Positions 1 to 6,536 are shown, counted from the first letter of the stretch. The stretch: DNA of 9,675 nucleotides from Acidobacteriota bacterium (GCA_006227875.1 SBFI01000407.1:1-9675); one strand, 5' to 3'. Numbers and translations: made by a program. Notes: generated from the letters alone by a model not told the origin.

Positions 1-753
1 TTTCCGACCCGCTATCTGGTCAACGACGCCTGTGTCCTTGCCGGCAAACCCGACGTCTACGGCTCGATCTTCCGTTTCGAAGGGCAGGTCTCGGTCTTTT
101 GGGGAACGCAAGGACCCTGCTACCGCTGCCTCTTCCCCGAACCCCCACCGCCGGGGCTGGTGCCGTCCTGTGCGGAGGGCGGCGTGCTCGGGGTACTCCC
201 CGGGATCATCGGGACGCTACAGGCCAACGAGGTCGTCAAGTTGGCCATCGACAGGGGGGAGCCGCTTATCGGTCGGTATCTGGTATTCGACGCCCTGCGG
301 CTCAGATTCCGGGAGCTCAAGCTCGAAAAGAACCCGAGCTGCCCCGTCTGCTCGGCGAATCCGTCGCTGACCGAGCTCATCGACTACGAACGGTTCTGTG
401 GTGTCGAGCCGGCAGAGCCCGAAGCCGGGGAGTCGCCGGTCAACATCTCGGTGTCTGAGCTGAAGGTGCTGCTCGACGCGGGGCGGCCGATCCACTTGTT
501 GGACGTCCGCACCCCCGTGGAGTATCGCGTCTGCCGTCTCGAGGACTCGACGCTCATTCCGCTGATGGAGCTGCCCGAACGCTTCTCCGAGCTCGATAAG
601 AACGCCGAGACGGTGGTCTACTGTCATCACGGCAACCGGTCGGCCCGCGCGGTCGACTTCTTGCGCCGTATGGGCTACGAGAGAACGACGAACTTGAGCG
701 GCGGCATCAACGCCTGGAGCCTCGAGATCGACCCATCGGTCCCCCGCTACTGA
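1..753 (+). CDS. moeB: MoeB/MoeZ-type adenylyltransferase with C-terminal rhodanese domain (5' end missing)
   Basis: This is the C-terminal 250 codons of an E1-like enzyme that adenylates the C-terminal glycine of a ubiquitin-like sulfur carrier (MoaD, ThiS or similar) in the cytoplasm. It enters the window already open in frame 1. Two zinc-binding CxxC pairs are visible, CYRC at codons 40-43 and CPVC at codons 114-117. Between them, PSCAEGGVLGVLPG around codon 57 matches the MoeB/MOCS3 active-site cysteine loop. After a linker, a rhodanese domain spans about codons 149-246, with LLDVRTPVEY and the active-site loop CHHGNRS (Cys at codon 208), so persulfide transfer is likely. The ATP-binding half lies upstream of the window. 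The MoaD-MoaE fusion 1.4 kb downstream makes molybdopterin synthase sulfuration the likeliest role. Thiamine or cysteine sulfur carriers remain possible, since MoeZ-type enzymes can serve several partners. Confidence 0.93.
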   Translation, partial: FPTRYLVNDACVLAGKPDVYGSIFRFEGQVSVFWGTQGPCYRCLFPEPPPPGLVPSCAEGGVLGVLPGIIGTLQANEVVKLAIDRGEPLIGRYLVFDALRLRFRELKLEKNPSCPVCSANPSLTELIDYERFCGVEPAEPEAGESPVNISVSELKVLLDAGRPIHLLDVRTPVEYRVCRLEDSTLIPLMELPERFSELDKNAETVVYCHHGNRSARAVDFLRRMGYERTTNLSGGINAWSLEIDPSVPRY

Positions 754-795
754 TACCGAGATCTTCGAAGCCGGGCTCGACACCGGGGCGGCGCG

Positions 796-801
796 TAGAC
801 T
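796..801 (+). promoter_or_regulatory. TANNNT -10 box close to the peptidase start codon
   Basis: TAGACT ends 9 nt before the ATG at 811. A transcription start 6-7 nt downstream of the box would leave a leader of only about 3 nt. The AAAGG at 802-806 is a weak and badly spaced Shine-Dalgarno candidate. No convincing -35 is seen. The call rests on the same arrangement recurring at four other starts in the window. Confidence 0.4.
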
Positions 802-810
802 AAAGGTTCT

Positions 811-2196
811 ATGCGTCGGGATTGGCTCGCCTACTTGGTGCTCATCTTCTTGCTCGGTGCCCTCGGGGGCTTTGCCTGGCTGACCCACCATCCGGAGTCG
901 GTGCTCCTCGCGCGAGCCCGGGAGTGGCCGGTCTTGGGTCCCTTGGCCGAGAGGTTCCAGGATCGGTACACACCACAACGACCCATGCCGAGGACGGAGC
1001 CCCCCGCAGCTGTAGAACCAATCTTGGAACGGGTTCTCGAGGCAAACGCGGCCGAAGAAAGGCTGGTCGAGCTCCAGGGAACGGTCTGGGTGGGAGAAGG
1101 GACCAGGGTCTTCACAGATCCCGACCCGGTGGCAGAGGTGTCGGAGACCCTAGGCGCGGTCGTCATGCTGCCCTATTTCGAGCGCCGGGGCGACTGGTAC
1201 AAGGTGCATCGGGCATCGGGCTTTGCGTGGGTCTACCTCGAGGGGTACGACTCCTTGCCACCCATCTTGGGCAGTGGCTTGGAGCCAGTGGTGCCGCTGC
1301 CGCCGAGGTCCCCCAGTCCGGAACGACTCTCCGCAGGGATGGATTTACTCGGTCTGTCGGGGTCTACCGGCAGGCTGGGTCCCTGGATTCTCTATAGCGA
1401 CAGCCCGGACACCGAGCTGGTGGAGCTGTGTGATCGGGTGGCCTCAGAGCTGGAGGCCGTCTATCGCCAGCGTTACGGACTCGAGCTCGTCGGTGAGGCG
1501 GCCGAGGCCATACTTCTGTTCCAGGGCGCCGAGGAGTTCCTGCTGTTCAAGGACCAGGAGAGCACCCCGGTCGAGCCCTGGGCGGCGGGTTTCACCTCGA
1601 AGGGGATCGTGGCCCTCTACGCCGGGAGCTGGCCCTCTACAGTGGTCTGTGGGCGTGTGGTACACGAGCTGACCCATCTGTTGAATCGACGGGGGATCGG
1701 CCCGGCCCTGCCGCCTTGGCTCGAAGAGGGTCTGGCCAGTGACCTCTCGCACGCCAAGATCGACGAGCTTGGTCGCCTCCACCCTGGGACCATTGGTGGC
1801 GAGACGCTGCGAATGGGAGAGAGCCTGTTTCAAGTCGGCGGTCTAGCCGAGGTGCGGGGTCTGCAGGATGCCCTCGAGGTAGGAGAGGTAACCTCATTCG
1901 AAGAGTTGACGGAGCTCGACAGCGAGGCTTTCTATACCGCGGAGCAGGTCAATCTCCACTACAGCTTGAGTCTGTTTTGGGTGCGCTATCTGCTGAGCGA
2001 CGAGTCTGGGCCCCTGGCTGGAGGCTTCCGCTCGTTCCTGGCTGCCCTGGCCCGGGGGGAGCCTCTGACCCGCGACCTGCTGTTGGAACACCTCGGGGTG
2101 GGCTGGGATGAGCTGGAGCGTGACTTCCGGGTCTGGGTTGCCACCCTGGAGCCCCCGGGCCGGATCGATACCGGGACGGTCAGCGTGGGCCGGTAG
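811..2196 (+). CDS. Membrane-anchored SH3 and gluzincin (peptidase MA-like) metallopeptidase
   Basis: This 461-residue protein starts MRRDW and then has one hydrophobic segment (about residues 6-24) with positive charges before it, so it looks like an N-in signal anchor with the rest outside the cytoplasmic membrane. Residues about 88-146 (VWVGEGTRVF to FAWVYLEGY) resemble a bacterial SH3 domain. After a proline-rich linker (160-170), residues about 190-440 form a peptidase MA/DUF1570-like domain. It has the zinc motif HELTH at 285-289 and a WLEEGLA segment at 303-309 whose Glu306 would be the third zinc ligand. The substrate is unknown; cell-envelope protein processing or cell-wall work is an inference from the SH3 domain. 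The ATG at 811 is chosen because the signal anchor begins there and a TAGACT box lies just upstream. Its 3' end overlaps the convergent moaDE gene by 17 bp. Confidence 0.85.
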   Translation: MRRDWLAYLVLIFLLGALGGFAWLTHHPESVLLARAREWPVLGPLAERFQDRYTPQRPMPRTEPPAAVEPILERVLEANAAEERLVELQGTVWVGEGTRVFTDPDPVAEVSETLGAVVMLPYFERRGDWYKVHRASGFAWVYLEGYDSLPPILGSGLEPVVPLPPRSPSPERLSAGMDLLGLSGSTGRLGPWILYSDSPDTELVELCDRVASELEAVYRQRYGLELVGEAAEAILLFQGAEEFLLFKDQESTPVEPWAAGFTSKGIVALYAGSWPSTVVCGRVVHELTHLLNRRGIGPALPPWLEEGLASDLSHAKIDELGRLHPGTIGGETLRMGESLFQVGGLAEVRGLQDALEVGEVTSFEELTELDSEAFYTAEQVNLHYSLSLFWVRYLLSDESGPLAGGFRSFLAALARGEPLTRDLLLEHLGVGWDELERDFRVWVATLEPPGRIDTGTVSVGR

Positions 2197-2869
2197 GGCG
2201 CAGCCTCTCCTCCTCCCGCCACTGGGCTTCGCCGTCGCCATAGTGCTCGCGCTTCCAGATTGGGACCTCCTGCTTGAGCCTCTCGAGGGCCGTGCGGCTC
2301 GCCTCGTAGGCGGCGGCGCGGTGGGGGGAGGCGGTGGCGATGGCCACGCTCGCTTCGCCCGCCGAAATCTCCCCCAGCCGGTGGACGATGGCGACCCGGA
2401 GCCCGGGAGCTGCGGCCTCGAGCTCCTTAGCGATCCGTTCCATGACCCGCGTCGCCATCGGTCGGTAGGCGTCGTAGGTGAGCCGGTCGACCGGGCGTTC
2501 TTTGTGGTGGTCGCGCACGGTGCCGACAAACAGCAGGACGGCCCCGCAGCCGGGATCCGAGATCAGGCTGCAGACCTTGGCGATGTCGATGGGCTCGTCG
2601 GTGAGAGCGGCTCTCTTCTCCCCACTGCCACCCGAGACCGGGGGCAACAGCGCCACTTCGGCCCCGTCCTCGAGCTCGGCCTCGGTGCCGGCCAGCTCGC
2701 CGTCGACCGCCAGGGCGAGTCTCGACCAAATCGGTCTCAGATCGGGAAAGTCGGTCGTCAGCCGTGACTCCAACTCCGCCATCCCGCTGCCGTCGGCCAG
2801 CTCGATCTCGATCTCGGTGGCGCCGATGGCCTCGGCCGCGCTGGCAAAGGCGAGAACCCGGAGGATCAT
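2180..2869 (-). CDS. moaE: MoaD-MoaE fusion: single-chain molybdopterin synthase
   Basis: This 229-residue fusion would carry both subunits of molybdopterin synthase, which adds two sulfurs to cyclic pyranopterin monophosphate in molybdenum cofactor synthesis. Residues 1-81 are MoaD, a ubiquitin-like fold that ends in the canonical LLPPVSGG with Gly80-Gly81. A short linker (SGEKRAA) joins MoaE at about 89-229. MoaE residues known from E. coli are kept: GTVRDH (Arg119), SPHR (183-184), and the LK...PIWKRE segment with Lys199 and Lys206, matching E. coli Lys119 and Lys126. The MoaD Gly-Gly must be a free C-terminus to be thiocarboxylated, so the chain probably needs cleavage after Gly81, as reported for mycobacterial MoaX. 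Start at 2869 (MILRVLAF) is preferred over an in-frame ATG 30 codons upstream because MoaD homology begins here and a TAAGAT box precedes it. The moeB-type gene nearby fits the pathway. Confidence 0.93.
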   Translation of the reverse strand: MILRVLAFASAAEAIGATEIEIELADGSGMAELESRLTTDFPDLRPIWSRLALAVDGELAGTEAELEDGAEVALLPPVSGGSGEKRAALTDEPIDIAKVCSLISDPGCGAVLLFVGTVRDHHKERPVDRLTYDAYRPMATRVMERIAKELEAAAPGLRVAIVHRLGEISAGEASVAIATASPHRAAAYEASRTALERLKQEVPIWKREHYGDGEAQWREEERLRPTGPR

Positions 2870-2876
2870 TCGGGCG

Positions 2877-2882
2877 ATCTTA
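2877..2882 (-). promoter_or_regulatory. TANNNT -10 box for the moaD-moaE fusion gene
   Basis: On the minus strand TAAGAT ends 7 nt before the ATG at 2869, and no Shine-Dalgarno fits between them. This suggests a leaderless transcript and supports the chosen start over the longer in-frame ATG at 2959. Confidence 0.4.
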
Positions 2883-2910
2883 GCAGTCTGCTCGACCGGC
2901 GTACGGTTCG

Positions 2911-2936
2911 TATAATGGCCGTGGTCAAGGGAGGAG
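2911..2936 (+). promoter_or_regulatory. TATAAT -10 and strong Shine-Dalgarno for the carboxyltransferase gene
   Basis: A consensus TATAAT lies at 2911-2916. It is followed by GGGAGG at 2929-2934, 5 nt before the GTG at 2940. The Shine-Dalgarno decides this GTG start, since there is no ATG nearby in frame. The promoter shares the 70-bp divergent region 2870-2939 with the moaD-moaE promoter on the other strand. No clear -35 was found. Confidence 0.55.
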
Positions 2937-2939
2937 AGC

Positions 2940-4604
2940 GTGTCGATCCTGAAAAGCAAGCGCGGGGACGAAAAGAGTTTCGAGCACCGCGCCAGTCACT
3001 GGAGAGAGCAGACCGATGAGATCCGCGACCAGGAGGAGACCCTCCGGCTCGGCGGCGGCCTGAAGGCGCAGGAGCGCCATCGGGCGCGGGGCAAGATGAC
3101 GGCCAGAGAACGAGTGGCGGCGCTCTGTGATCCGGGTACCGCTTTTCTGGAGCTAGGTCTCTGGGCGGCCCATGGCCTTTACGCCGACCACGGTGGAGCA
3201 CCGGCGGCGGGGGTGGTCGTGGGGGTCGCATGTATCCATGGCCGGGACGTGGTGGTGGTGGCCAACGATGCGACGGTCAAGGCCGGGGCCTGGTTCCCGA
3301 TGACCTGCAAGAAGGTTCTGAGAGCGCAGGAGATCGCGCTGGAGAACCGGCTGCCCATCATCTATCTGGTGGACTCGGCCGGTGTGTTTCTCCCGCTCCA
3401 GGACGAGATCTTCCCCGACAAGGAGCACTTCGGTCGCGCATTCTTCAACAACGCGCGGCTGTCGGCGGCCGGGGTCTTCCAGATGGCGGCCATCATGGGC
3501 CCCTGCGTGGCGGGTGGTGCCTATCTGCCGATCATGAGCGACGAGGCCCACATCGTGGAGGGTGAGGGCTCCATCTTTCTGGCCGGCCCGCACCTGGTCA
3601 AGGCAGCCATCGGTGAGGAGATCGGCAACGAAGAGCTGGGCGGGGCGATGGTGCAGTGCGACATCTCGGGTGTCGTCGATCACCGCCATCCAGACGACGC
3701 GTCCTGCCTGACCAAGATCCGGAGTCAGATGGCCCAGCTGGGCGAGGCCGAGCAGGCGCCCTTTGCGCGTCGACCACCCACCGAGCCGCTCTACCCGGCC
3801 GAAGAGCTCTACGGCATCCTGCCGGTGGATCGATCGCGTCCGTACGACACCAGAGAGCTTCTGGCACGGCTGGTGGATGGAAGCGAGTTCGAGGAGTACA
3901 AGGAGACCTACGGGCAATCGCTCATCTGCGGAACGGCCTGGATCGAGGGGTGGCCGGTGGGTATCGTGGCCAACCAGCGATCGATAGTAGAGCGCAAGAC
4001 CGGTACCGACCCGGCGGACAAGGAGCTTCAGATCGGTGGGGTGATCTACTCCGACTCGGCCGACAAGGGGACCCGCTTTGTAGAGCTCTGCAACCAGAAG
4101 AAGATTCCCCTGCTCTTTATCCAGGACGTAACCGGTTTCATGGTGGGGAGCCGGGCCGAGCAGGGTGGGATCATCAAGGACGGCGCCAAGATGGTAAACG
4201 TGGTGGCCAACTCGGTCGTCCCCAAGATCACGCTTTTTGTCGGCAACTCGTATGGCGCCGGCAACTACGCCATGTGCGGCAAGGCCTACGGCGCACGCTT
4301 TCTCTATGCCTGGCCGTCGGCGTCGATATCGGTCATGGGTGGTGAGCAGGCTTCGAACACCCTGCTGGCGATCCAGCTCAAGAAGCGAGGCGACGAGGTC
4401 TCCGAGGAGGAGAGGCAAGAGCTTCTCACCCGCATCCGCCAGCGCTACTCGGAGGCGATGGATCCCCGCTACGCGGCGGCCCGACTCTGGGTCGATGCCA
4501 TCATCGATCCGGCCGAGACCCGCGAGGTGCTCGCCAGATCGTTGGCCTGTGTCGCCGCCAACCCCGACATCGGCGAATTCAAGACCGGAGTCCTCCAGAC
4601 CTGA
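2940..4604 (+). CDS. Acyl-CoA carboxylase carboxyltransferase (beta) subunit, methylcrotonyl/geranyl-CoA carboxylase-like
   Basis: This 554-residue protein is full length for a biotin-dependent carboxyltransferase beta subunit, which moves CO2 from carboxybiotin to an acyl-CoA in the cytoplasm. The N-terminal crotonase-like half shows GKMTARERV (51-59), NDATVKAGAWFP (109-120), YLVDSAGVFLPLQDE (142-156), FPDKEHFGRAFFN (158-170) and CVAGGAYLPIMSDE (189-202). The C-terminal half shows VTGFMVGSRAEQGG (397-410), NSYGAGNYAMCG (436-447) and SVMGGEQ (464-470). The FPD.EHFGR and SYGAGNY motifs place it nearer to methylcrotonyl-CoA (MccB/LiuB) and geranyl-CoA (AtuC) carboxylases than to propionyl-CoA carboxylase. 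Compared with human MCCC2 recalled from memory, about 20 extra residues fall at 346-367 and SGGA reads SAGV. The AtuA-like genes and hydratase downstream favour a branched 3-methyl-enoyl-CoA substrate, but this is inferred. No alpha subunit is in the window. Confidence 0.92.
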   Translation: MSILKSKRGDEKSFEHRASHWREQTDEIRDQEETLRLGGGLKAQERHRARGKMTARERVAALCDPGTAFLELGLWAAHGLYADHGGAPAAGVVVGVACIHGRDVVVVANDATVKAGAWFPMTCKKVLRAQEIALENRLPIIYLVDSAGVFLPLQDEIFPDKEHFGRAFFNNARLSAAGVFQMAAIMGPCVAGGAYLPIMSDEAHIVEGEGSIFLAGPHLVKAAIGEEIGNEELGGAMVQCDISGVVDHRHPDDASCLTKIRSQMAQLGEAEQAPFARRPPTEPLYPAEELYGILPVDRSRPYDTRELLARLVDGSEFEEYKETYGQSLICGTAWIEGWPVGIVANQRSIVERKTGTDPADKELQIGGVIYSDSADKGTRFVELCNQKKIPLLFIQDVTGFMVGSRAEQGGIIKDGAKMVNVVANSVVPKITLFVGNSYGAGNYAMCGKAYGARFLYAWPSASISVMGGEQASNTLLAIQLKKRGDEVSEEERQELLTRIRQRYSEAMDPRYAAARLWVDAIIDPAETREVLARSLACVAANPDIGEFKTGVLQT

Positions 4605-4754
4605 AGCGGCCGGCCCGACCACGCGCCTTCGGCGCGCGGTGCCCGCCGGCCGGGGTGGGCGGGGGAGCCTCAAGCCCCCAAGCCCTCAAGCCCATTCTTC
4701 CTGTGACCTCCACCCTAGCCGCTCTCAAAACCCGGTGTTAGGCTGTCCTCGAGC
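4605..4754 (+). terminator. Gene-free gap with a two-tier GC hairpin and a three-copy octamer repeat
   Basis: After the carboxyltransferase stop, an outer 8-bp stem, CGGCCGGC at 4607-4614 and GCCGGCCG at 4645-4652, encloses a perfect 6-bp hairpin, CGCGCC at 4622-4627 and GGCGCG at 4631-4636 with loop TTC. This could end transcription of the upstream gene, though no T-run follows. At 4671-4694 three octamers starting CAAGCCC lie in exact 8-bp register (4671, 4679, 4687). The gap ends with the promoter of the AtuA-like gene, so the carboxyltransferase may be transcribed separately from it. Confidence 0.35.
4739..4744 (+). promoter_or_regulatory. TANNNT -10 box for the AtuA-like gene
   Basis: TAGGCT ends 10 nt before the ATG at 4755. 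The intervening bases (GTCCTCGAGC) contain no Shine-Dalgarno. A very short leader is inferred. Confidence 0.38.
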
Positions 4755-6122
4755 ATGAGAACCGTGCGGATCGGCAACGGGTCGGGGTTCTGGGGCGACA
4801 GCATAGATGCTCCGGTCGATCTGCTCCGGGGCGGTGAAATCGACTACATCGGCATGGACTACCTCGCCGAGGTAACCATGTCGATCATGATGCGGCAAAA
4901 GCTCAAGCATAAAGACAGAGGCTACGCGCGAGATTTCATCGACTTCATCCGCCGGGTCCTACCCGAGCTTCAAGAGCGGGGTGTGCGGGTGATCTCGAAC
5001 GCCGGCGGACTCAACCCCAAAGCCTGCCGCGAGAAGATCTTCAAGGAGGCTCGGGACCTGGGTCTCAAGGGCGTCCGCGTCGGTGTGGTGGAGGGCGACG
5101 ACATCCTGCCGCGGTTGCCCGATCTCATCGCGGCTGGACACCATCTCGAGAACATGGAGACGGGGGAGCCGCTGGACCCGATTTTGGACAAGGTCTCCAG
5201 CGCCAACGCCTATCTCGGGGCACGCCCGGTGGTCGAGGCCTTGGACCAGGGGGCCCTCATCGTGCTGTGTGGTCGGGTAACCGACACCGCTTTGACCCTG
5301 GCACCCATGATTCACGAATTCGGCTGGGCGCTCGATGACTGGGATCATCTGGCAGCCGGGACAGTGGCCGGACACATCCTCGAGTGCGGTCCCCAATGCG
5401 CCGGTGGCAATTTCAGCCGTTGGTGGGAAGTACCGGACCTGTGGAATGTGGGATACCCCATTGTCGAGGCGCAGGAAGACGGGTCCTTCACCGTCACCAA
5501 GCACGAAGGGACCGGCGGGATGGTGTCGGTGGATACGGTTGCCGAGCAGCTCGTCTACGAGATGGGGAACCCCAGGGAGTACATCACACCCGATGTCATT
5601 GCGAACTTCACTACGGTTCGACTGGCAGACGCGGGACCGGATCGAGTGTCGGTGAGCGGCATCCGAGGGGGTGCGCGGACGCGCTATCTCAAGGTCTCGG
5701 CGTCCTATCTCGATGGGTACAAGGCTGCCGGTCAGATCACCATATCGGGGCCAAAAGCGCTGGAAAAAGCCCAGCTCTCGGCCGACATGGTGTGGAAGCG
5801 CCTGGAAAAAGCAGGCGTCCACTTCGAGCCCGAGTGCCGAACGGTGGAGTATCTGGGCGTGAGCTCCTGCCTGCCCGGTATCCTGGAACCACCGGAAGAC
5901 CCACCAGAAGTCGTGCTACGGCTCGGGGTGCGCGATCCCAAGCGGTCGAAGGTGAAGCGCTTCGGCTACGAGATCGCCCCCCTGGTCACCACCGGGCCAC
6001 CGGGGGTCACCGGTTTTGCCGGCGGCCGACCAAAGCCGCAGGAGGTGGTCGCCTTCTGGCCGGCCCTGCTGGAGCGTGACGAGGTCGAGAGTCATATCGA
6101 AGTGACGGTGGAAGAGGTCTGA
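4755..6122 (+). CDS. AtuA/DUF1446 family acyclic terpene utilization protein, large domain only
   Basis: This 455-residue protein matches the N-terminal and central part of the AtuA (DUF1446) family. In Pseudomonas, AtuA is encoded in the cluster for citronellol/geraniol breakdown and is needed for it, but its reaction is not settled. Visible family motifs are RIGNGSGFWGDS (5-16), IGMDYLAE (32-39), VISNAGGLNP (79-88), LCGRVTDTAL (171-180), ECGPQCAGGNFS (210-221) and EGTGGMVS (251-258). Fused AtuA proteins run to about 590 residues and end in a small domain, which here is a separate gene starting 19 bp downstream. The protein looks cytoplasmic, with no signal peptide. Start at 4755 gives the usual family N-terminus. 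The small-domain gene and the hydratase follow on the same strand and are probably co-transcribed. The substrate is inferred to be an acyl-CoA from branched-chain or terpenoid breakdown. Confidence 0.88.
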   Translation: MRTVRIGNGSGFWGDSIDAPVDLLRGGEIDYIGMDYLAEVTMSIMMRQKLKHKDRGYARDFIDFIRRVLPELQERGVRVISNAGGLNPKACREKIFKEARDLGLKGVRVGVVEGDDILPRLPDLIAAGHHLENMETGEPLDPILDKVSSANAYLGARPVVEALDQGALIVLCGRVTDTALTLAPMIHEFGWALDDWDHLAAGTVAGHILECGPQCAGGNFSRWWEVPDLWNVGYPIVEAQEDGSFTVTKHEGTGGMVSVDTVAEQLVYEMGNPREYITPDVIANFTTVRLADAGPDRVSVSGIRGGARTRYLKVSASYLDGYKAAGQITISGPKALEKAQLSADMVWKRLEKAGVHFEPECRTVEYLGVSSCLPGILEPPEDPPEVVLRLGVRDPKRSKVKRFGYEIAPLVTTGPPGVTGFAGGRPKPQEVVAFWPALLERDEVESHIEVTVEEV

Positions 6123-6127
6123 CCGAG

Positions 6128-6139
6128 GTCGTATACGAC
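6128..6139. promoter_or_regulatory. Perfect 12-bp palindrome before the AtuA C-terminal-domain gene
   Basis: GTCGTATACGAC reads the same on both strands and fills most of the 19-bp gap between the two AtuA pieces, ending 2 nt before the ATG at 6142. It could be an operator half or a chance palindrome. No Shine-Dalgarno is present before this ATG, so translation may depend on the upstream gene. Confidence 0.3.
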
Positions 6140-6141
6140 AT

Positions 6142-6474
6142 ATGAAGGTTCCGCTCTCTCGCATCGCCCACGCCCGCTCCGGTGACAAGGGGGACGGCAG
6201 CAACGTCGGTGTCATCGCCAACACGCCGGAGATCTACGAGTTCCTCCGGCAGGAGCTGACAGCCGAGCGGGTCAAAGAGCATTTCCGCGAGGTATGCCGA
6301 GGCCGGGTCGAGCGCTTCGGGGTGCCCAACCTGCTGGCGCTCAACTTCATCCTCCACGATTCCCTTGGCGGCGGCGGTACCGAGAGCCTCAAGACCGACG
6401 CCCAGGGAAAGACCCATGCGCAAGGTCTGCTGGCCATGGAGATCGAGGTGCCGGATCACATGCTGGAGGGATAG
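6142..6474 (+). CDS. AtuA C-terminal domain encoded as a separate small protein
   Basis: This 110-residue protein matches the small C-terminal domain found at the end of fused AtuA/DUF1446 proteins. It opens with the characteristic VPLSRIAHARSGDKGDGSNV (residues 2-21) and contains FGVPNLLALNFILHDSLGGGGTES near residues 54-78. Its function is unknown; as a split domain it most likely assembles with the 455-residue partner encoded immediately upstream. The ATG at 6142 starts the homology with no extra residues. There is no Shine-Dalgarno, and the short 19-bp gap suggests translation linked to the upstream gene. It ends with tandem stops (TAG at 6472-6474, then TAG out of register by one base), and a strong inverted repeat begins 2 nt later. 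Confidence 0.87.
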   Translation: MKVPLSRIAHARSGDKGDGSNVGVIANTPEIYEFLRQELTAERVKEHFREVCRGRVERFGVPNLLALNFILHDSLGGGGTESLKTDAQGKTHAQGLLAMEIEVPDHMLEG

Positions 6475-6475
6475 T

Positions 6476-6529
6476 AGCCAGGCCTGTAAGATGCAAGTTC
6501 AGACGAACTTGCATCTTACAGGCCTGGCT
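6476..6529. repeat. Perfect 25-bp inverted repeat with a 4-nt loop
   Basis: The left arm at 6476-6500 (starting AGCCAGGCCTGTAAG) and right arm at 6505-6529 (ending TTACAGGCCTGGCT) are exact reverse complements. They flank the loop AGAC at 6501-6504. The arms are about 52% G+C, clearly less than the surroundings. Each arm also carries the small palindrome CAGGCCTG. The element fills 54 of the 62 bp between the AtuA C-terminal gene and the hydratase gene, ending 7 bp before the hydratase ATG. It may be a dispersed palindromic unit or MITE-like insertion, or an RNA hairpin acting in attenuation, RNA processing or translation. No T-run follows, so a standard intrinsic terminator is not supported. 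Confidence 0.9.
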
Positions 6530-6536
6530 CCCTGGA

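Noticed and set aside
217..978. 253-codon open frame on the minus strand under the E1-rhodanese gene
   Set aside because: The plus-strand frame carries both zinc CxxC pairs and the rhodanese loop; the antisense product is compositionally odd.
2108..2767. Long open frame on the plus strand across the moaD-moaE gene
   Set aside because: It is antisense to a clearly conserved MoaD-MoaE fusion, and its translation is glycine/arginine-rich with no family features.
811..2869. Idea that the HELTH peptidase performs the expected cleavage of the adjacent MoaD-MoaE fusion
   Set aside because: The signal anchor places the peptidase outside the membrane, while MoaD-MoaE is cytoplasmic; it is also not a JAMM-type enzyme of the kind known for sulfur carriers.
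3153..4673. 506-codon open frame on the minus strand under the carboxyltransferase
   Set aside because: High G+C third positions commonly leave the opposite strand open; the plus-strand protein matches a known family end to end.
4671..4694. Three octamer repeats as a CRISPR-like or origin iteron array
   Set aside because: The units are too short, have no spacers, and are low in complexity (C-rich).
4959..5822. 287-codon open frame on the minus strand under the AtuA-like gene
   Set aside because: It is fully antisense to conserved AtuA motifs and shows no recognizable domain or start signal.
6476..6529. 25-bp inverted repeat as an ordinary intrinsic terminator
   Set aside because: No T-run follows either arm, and the same-strand downstream gene begins 7 nt later without its own visible promoter.
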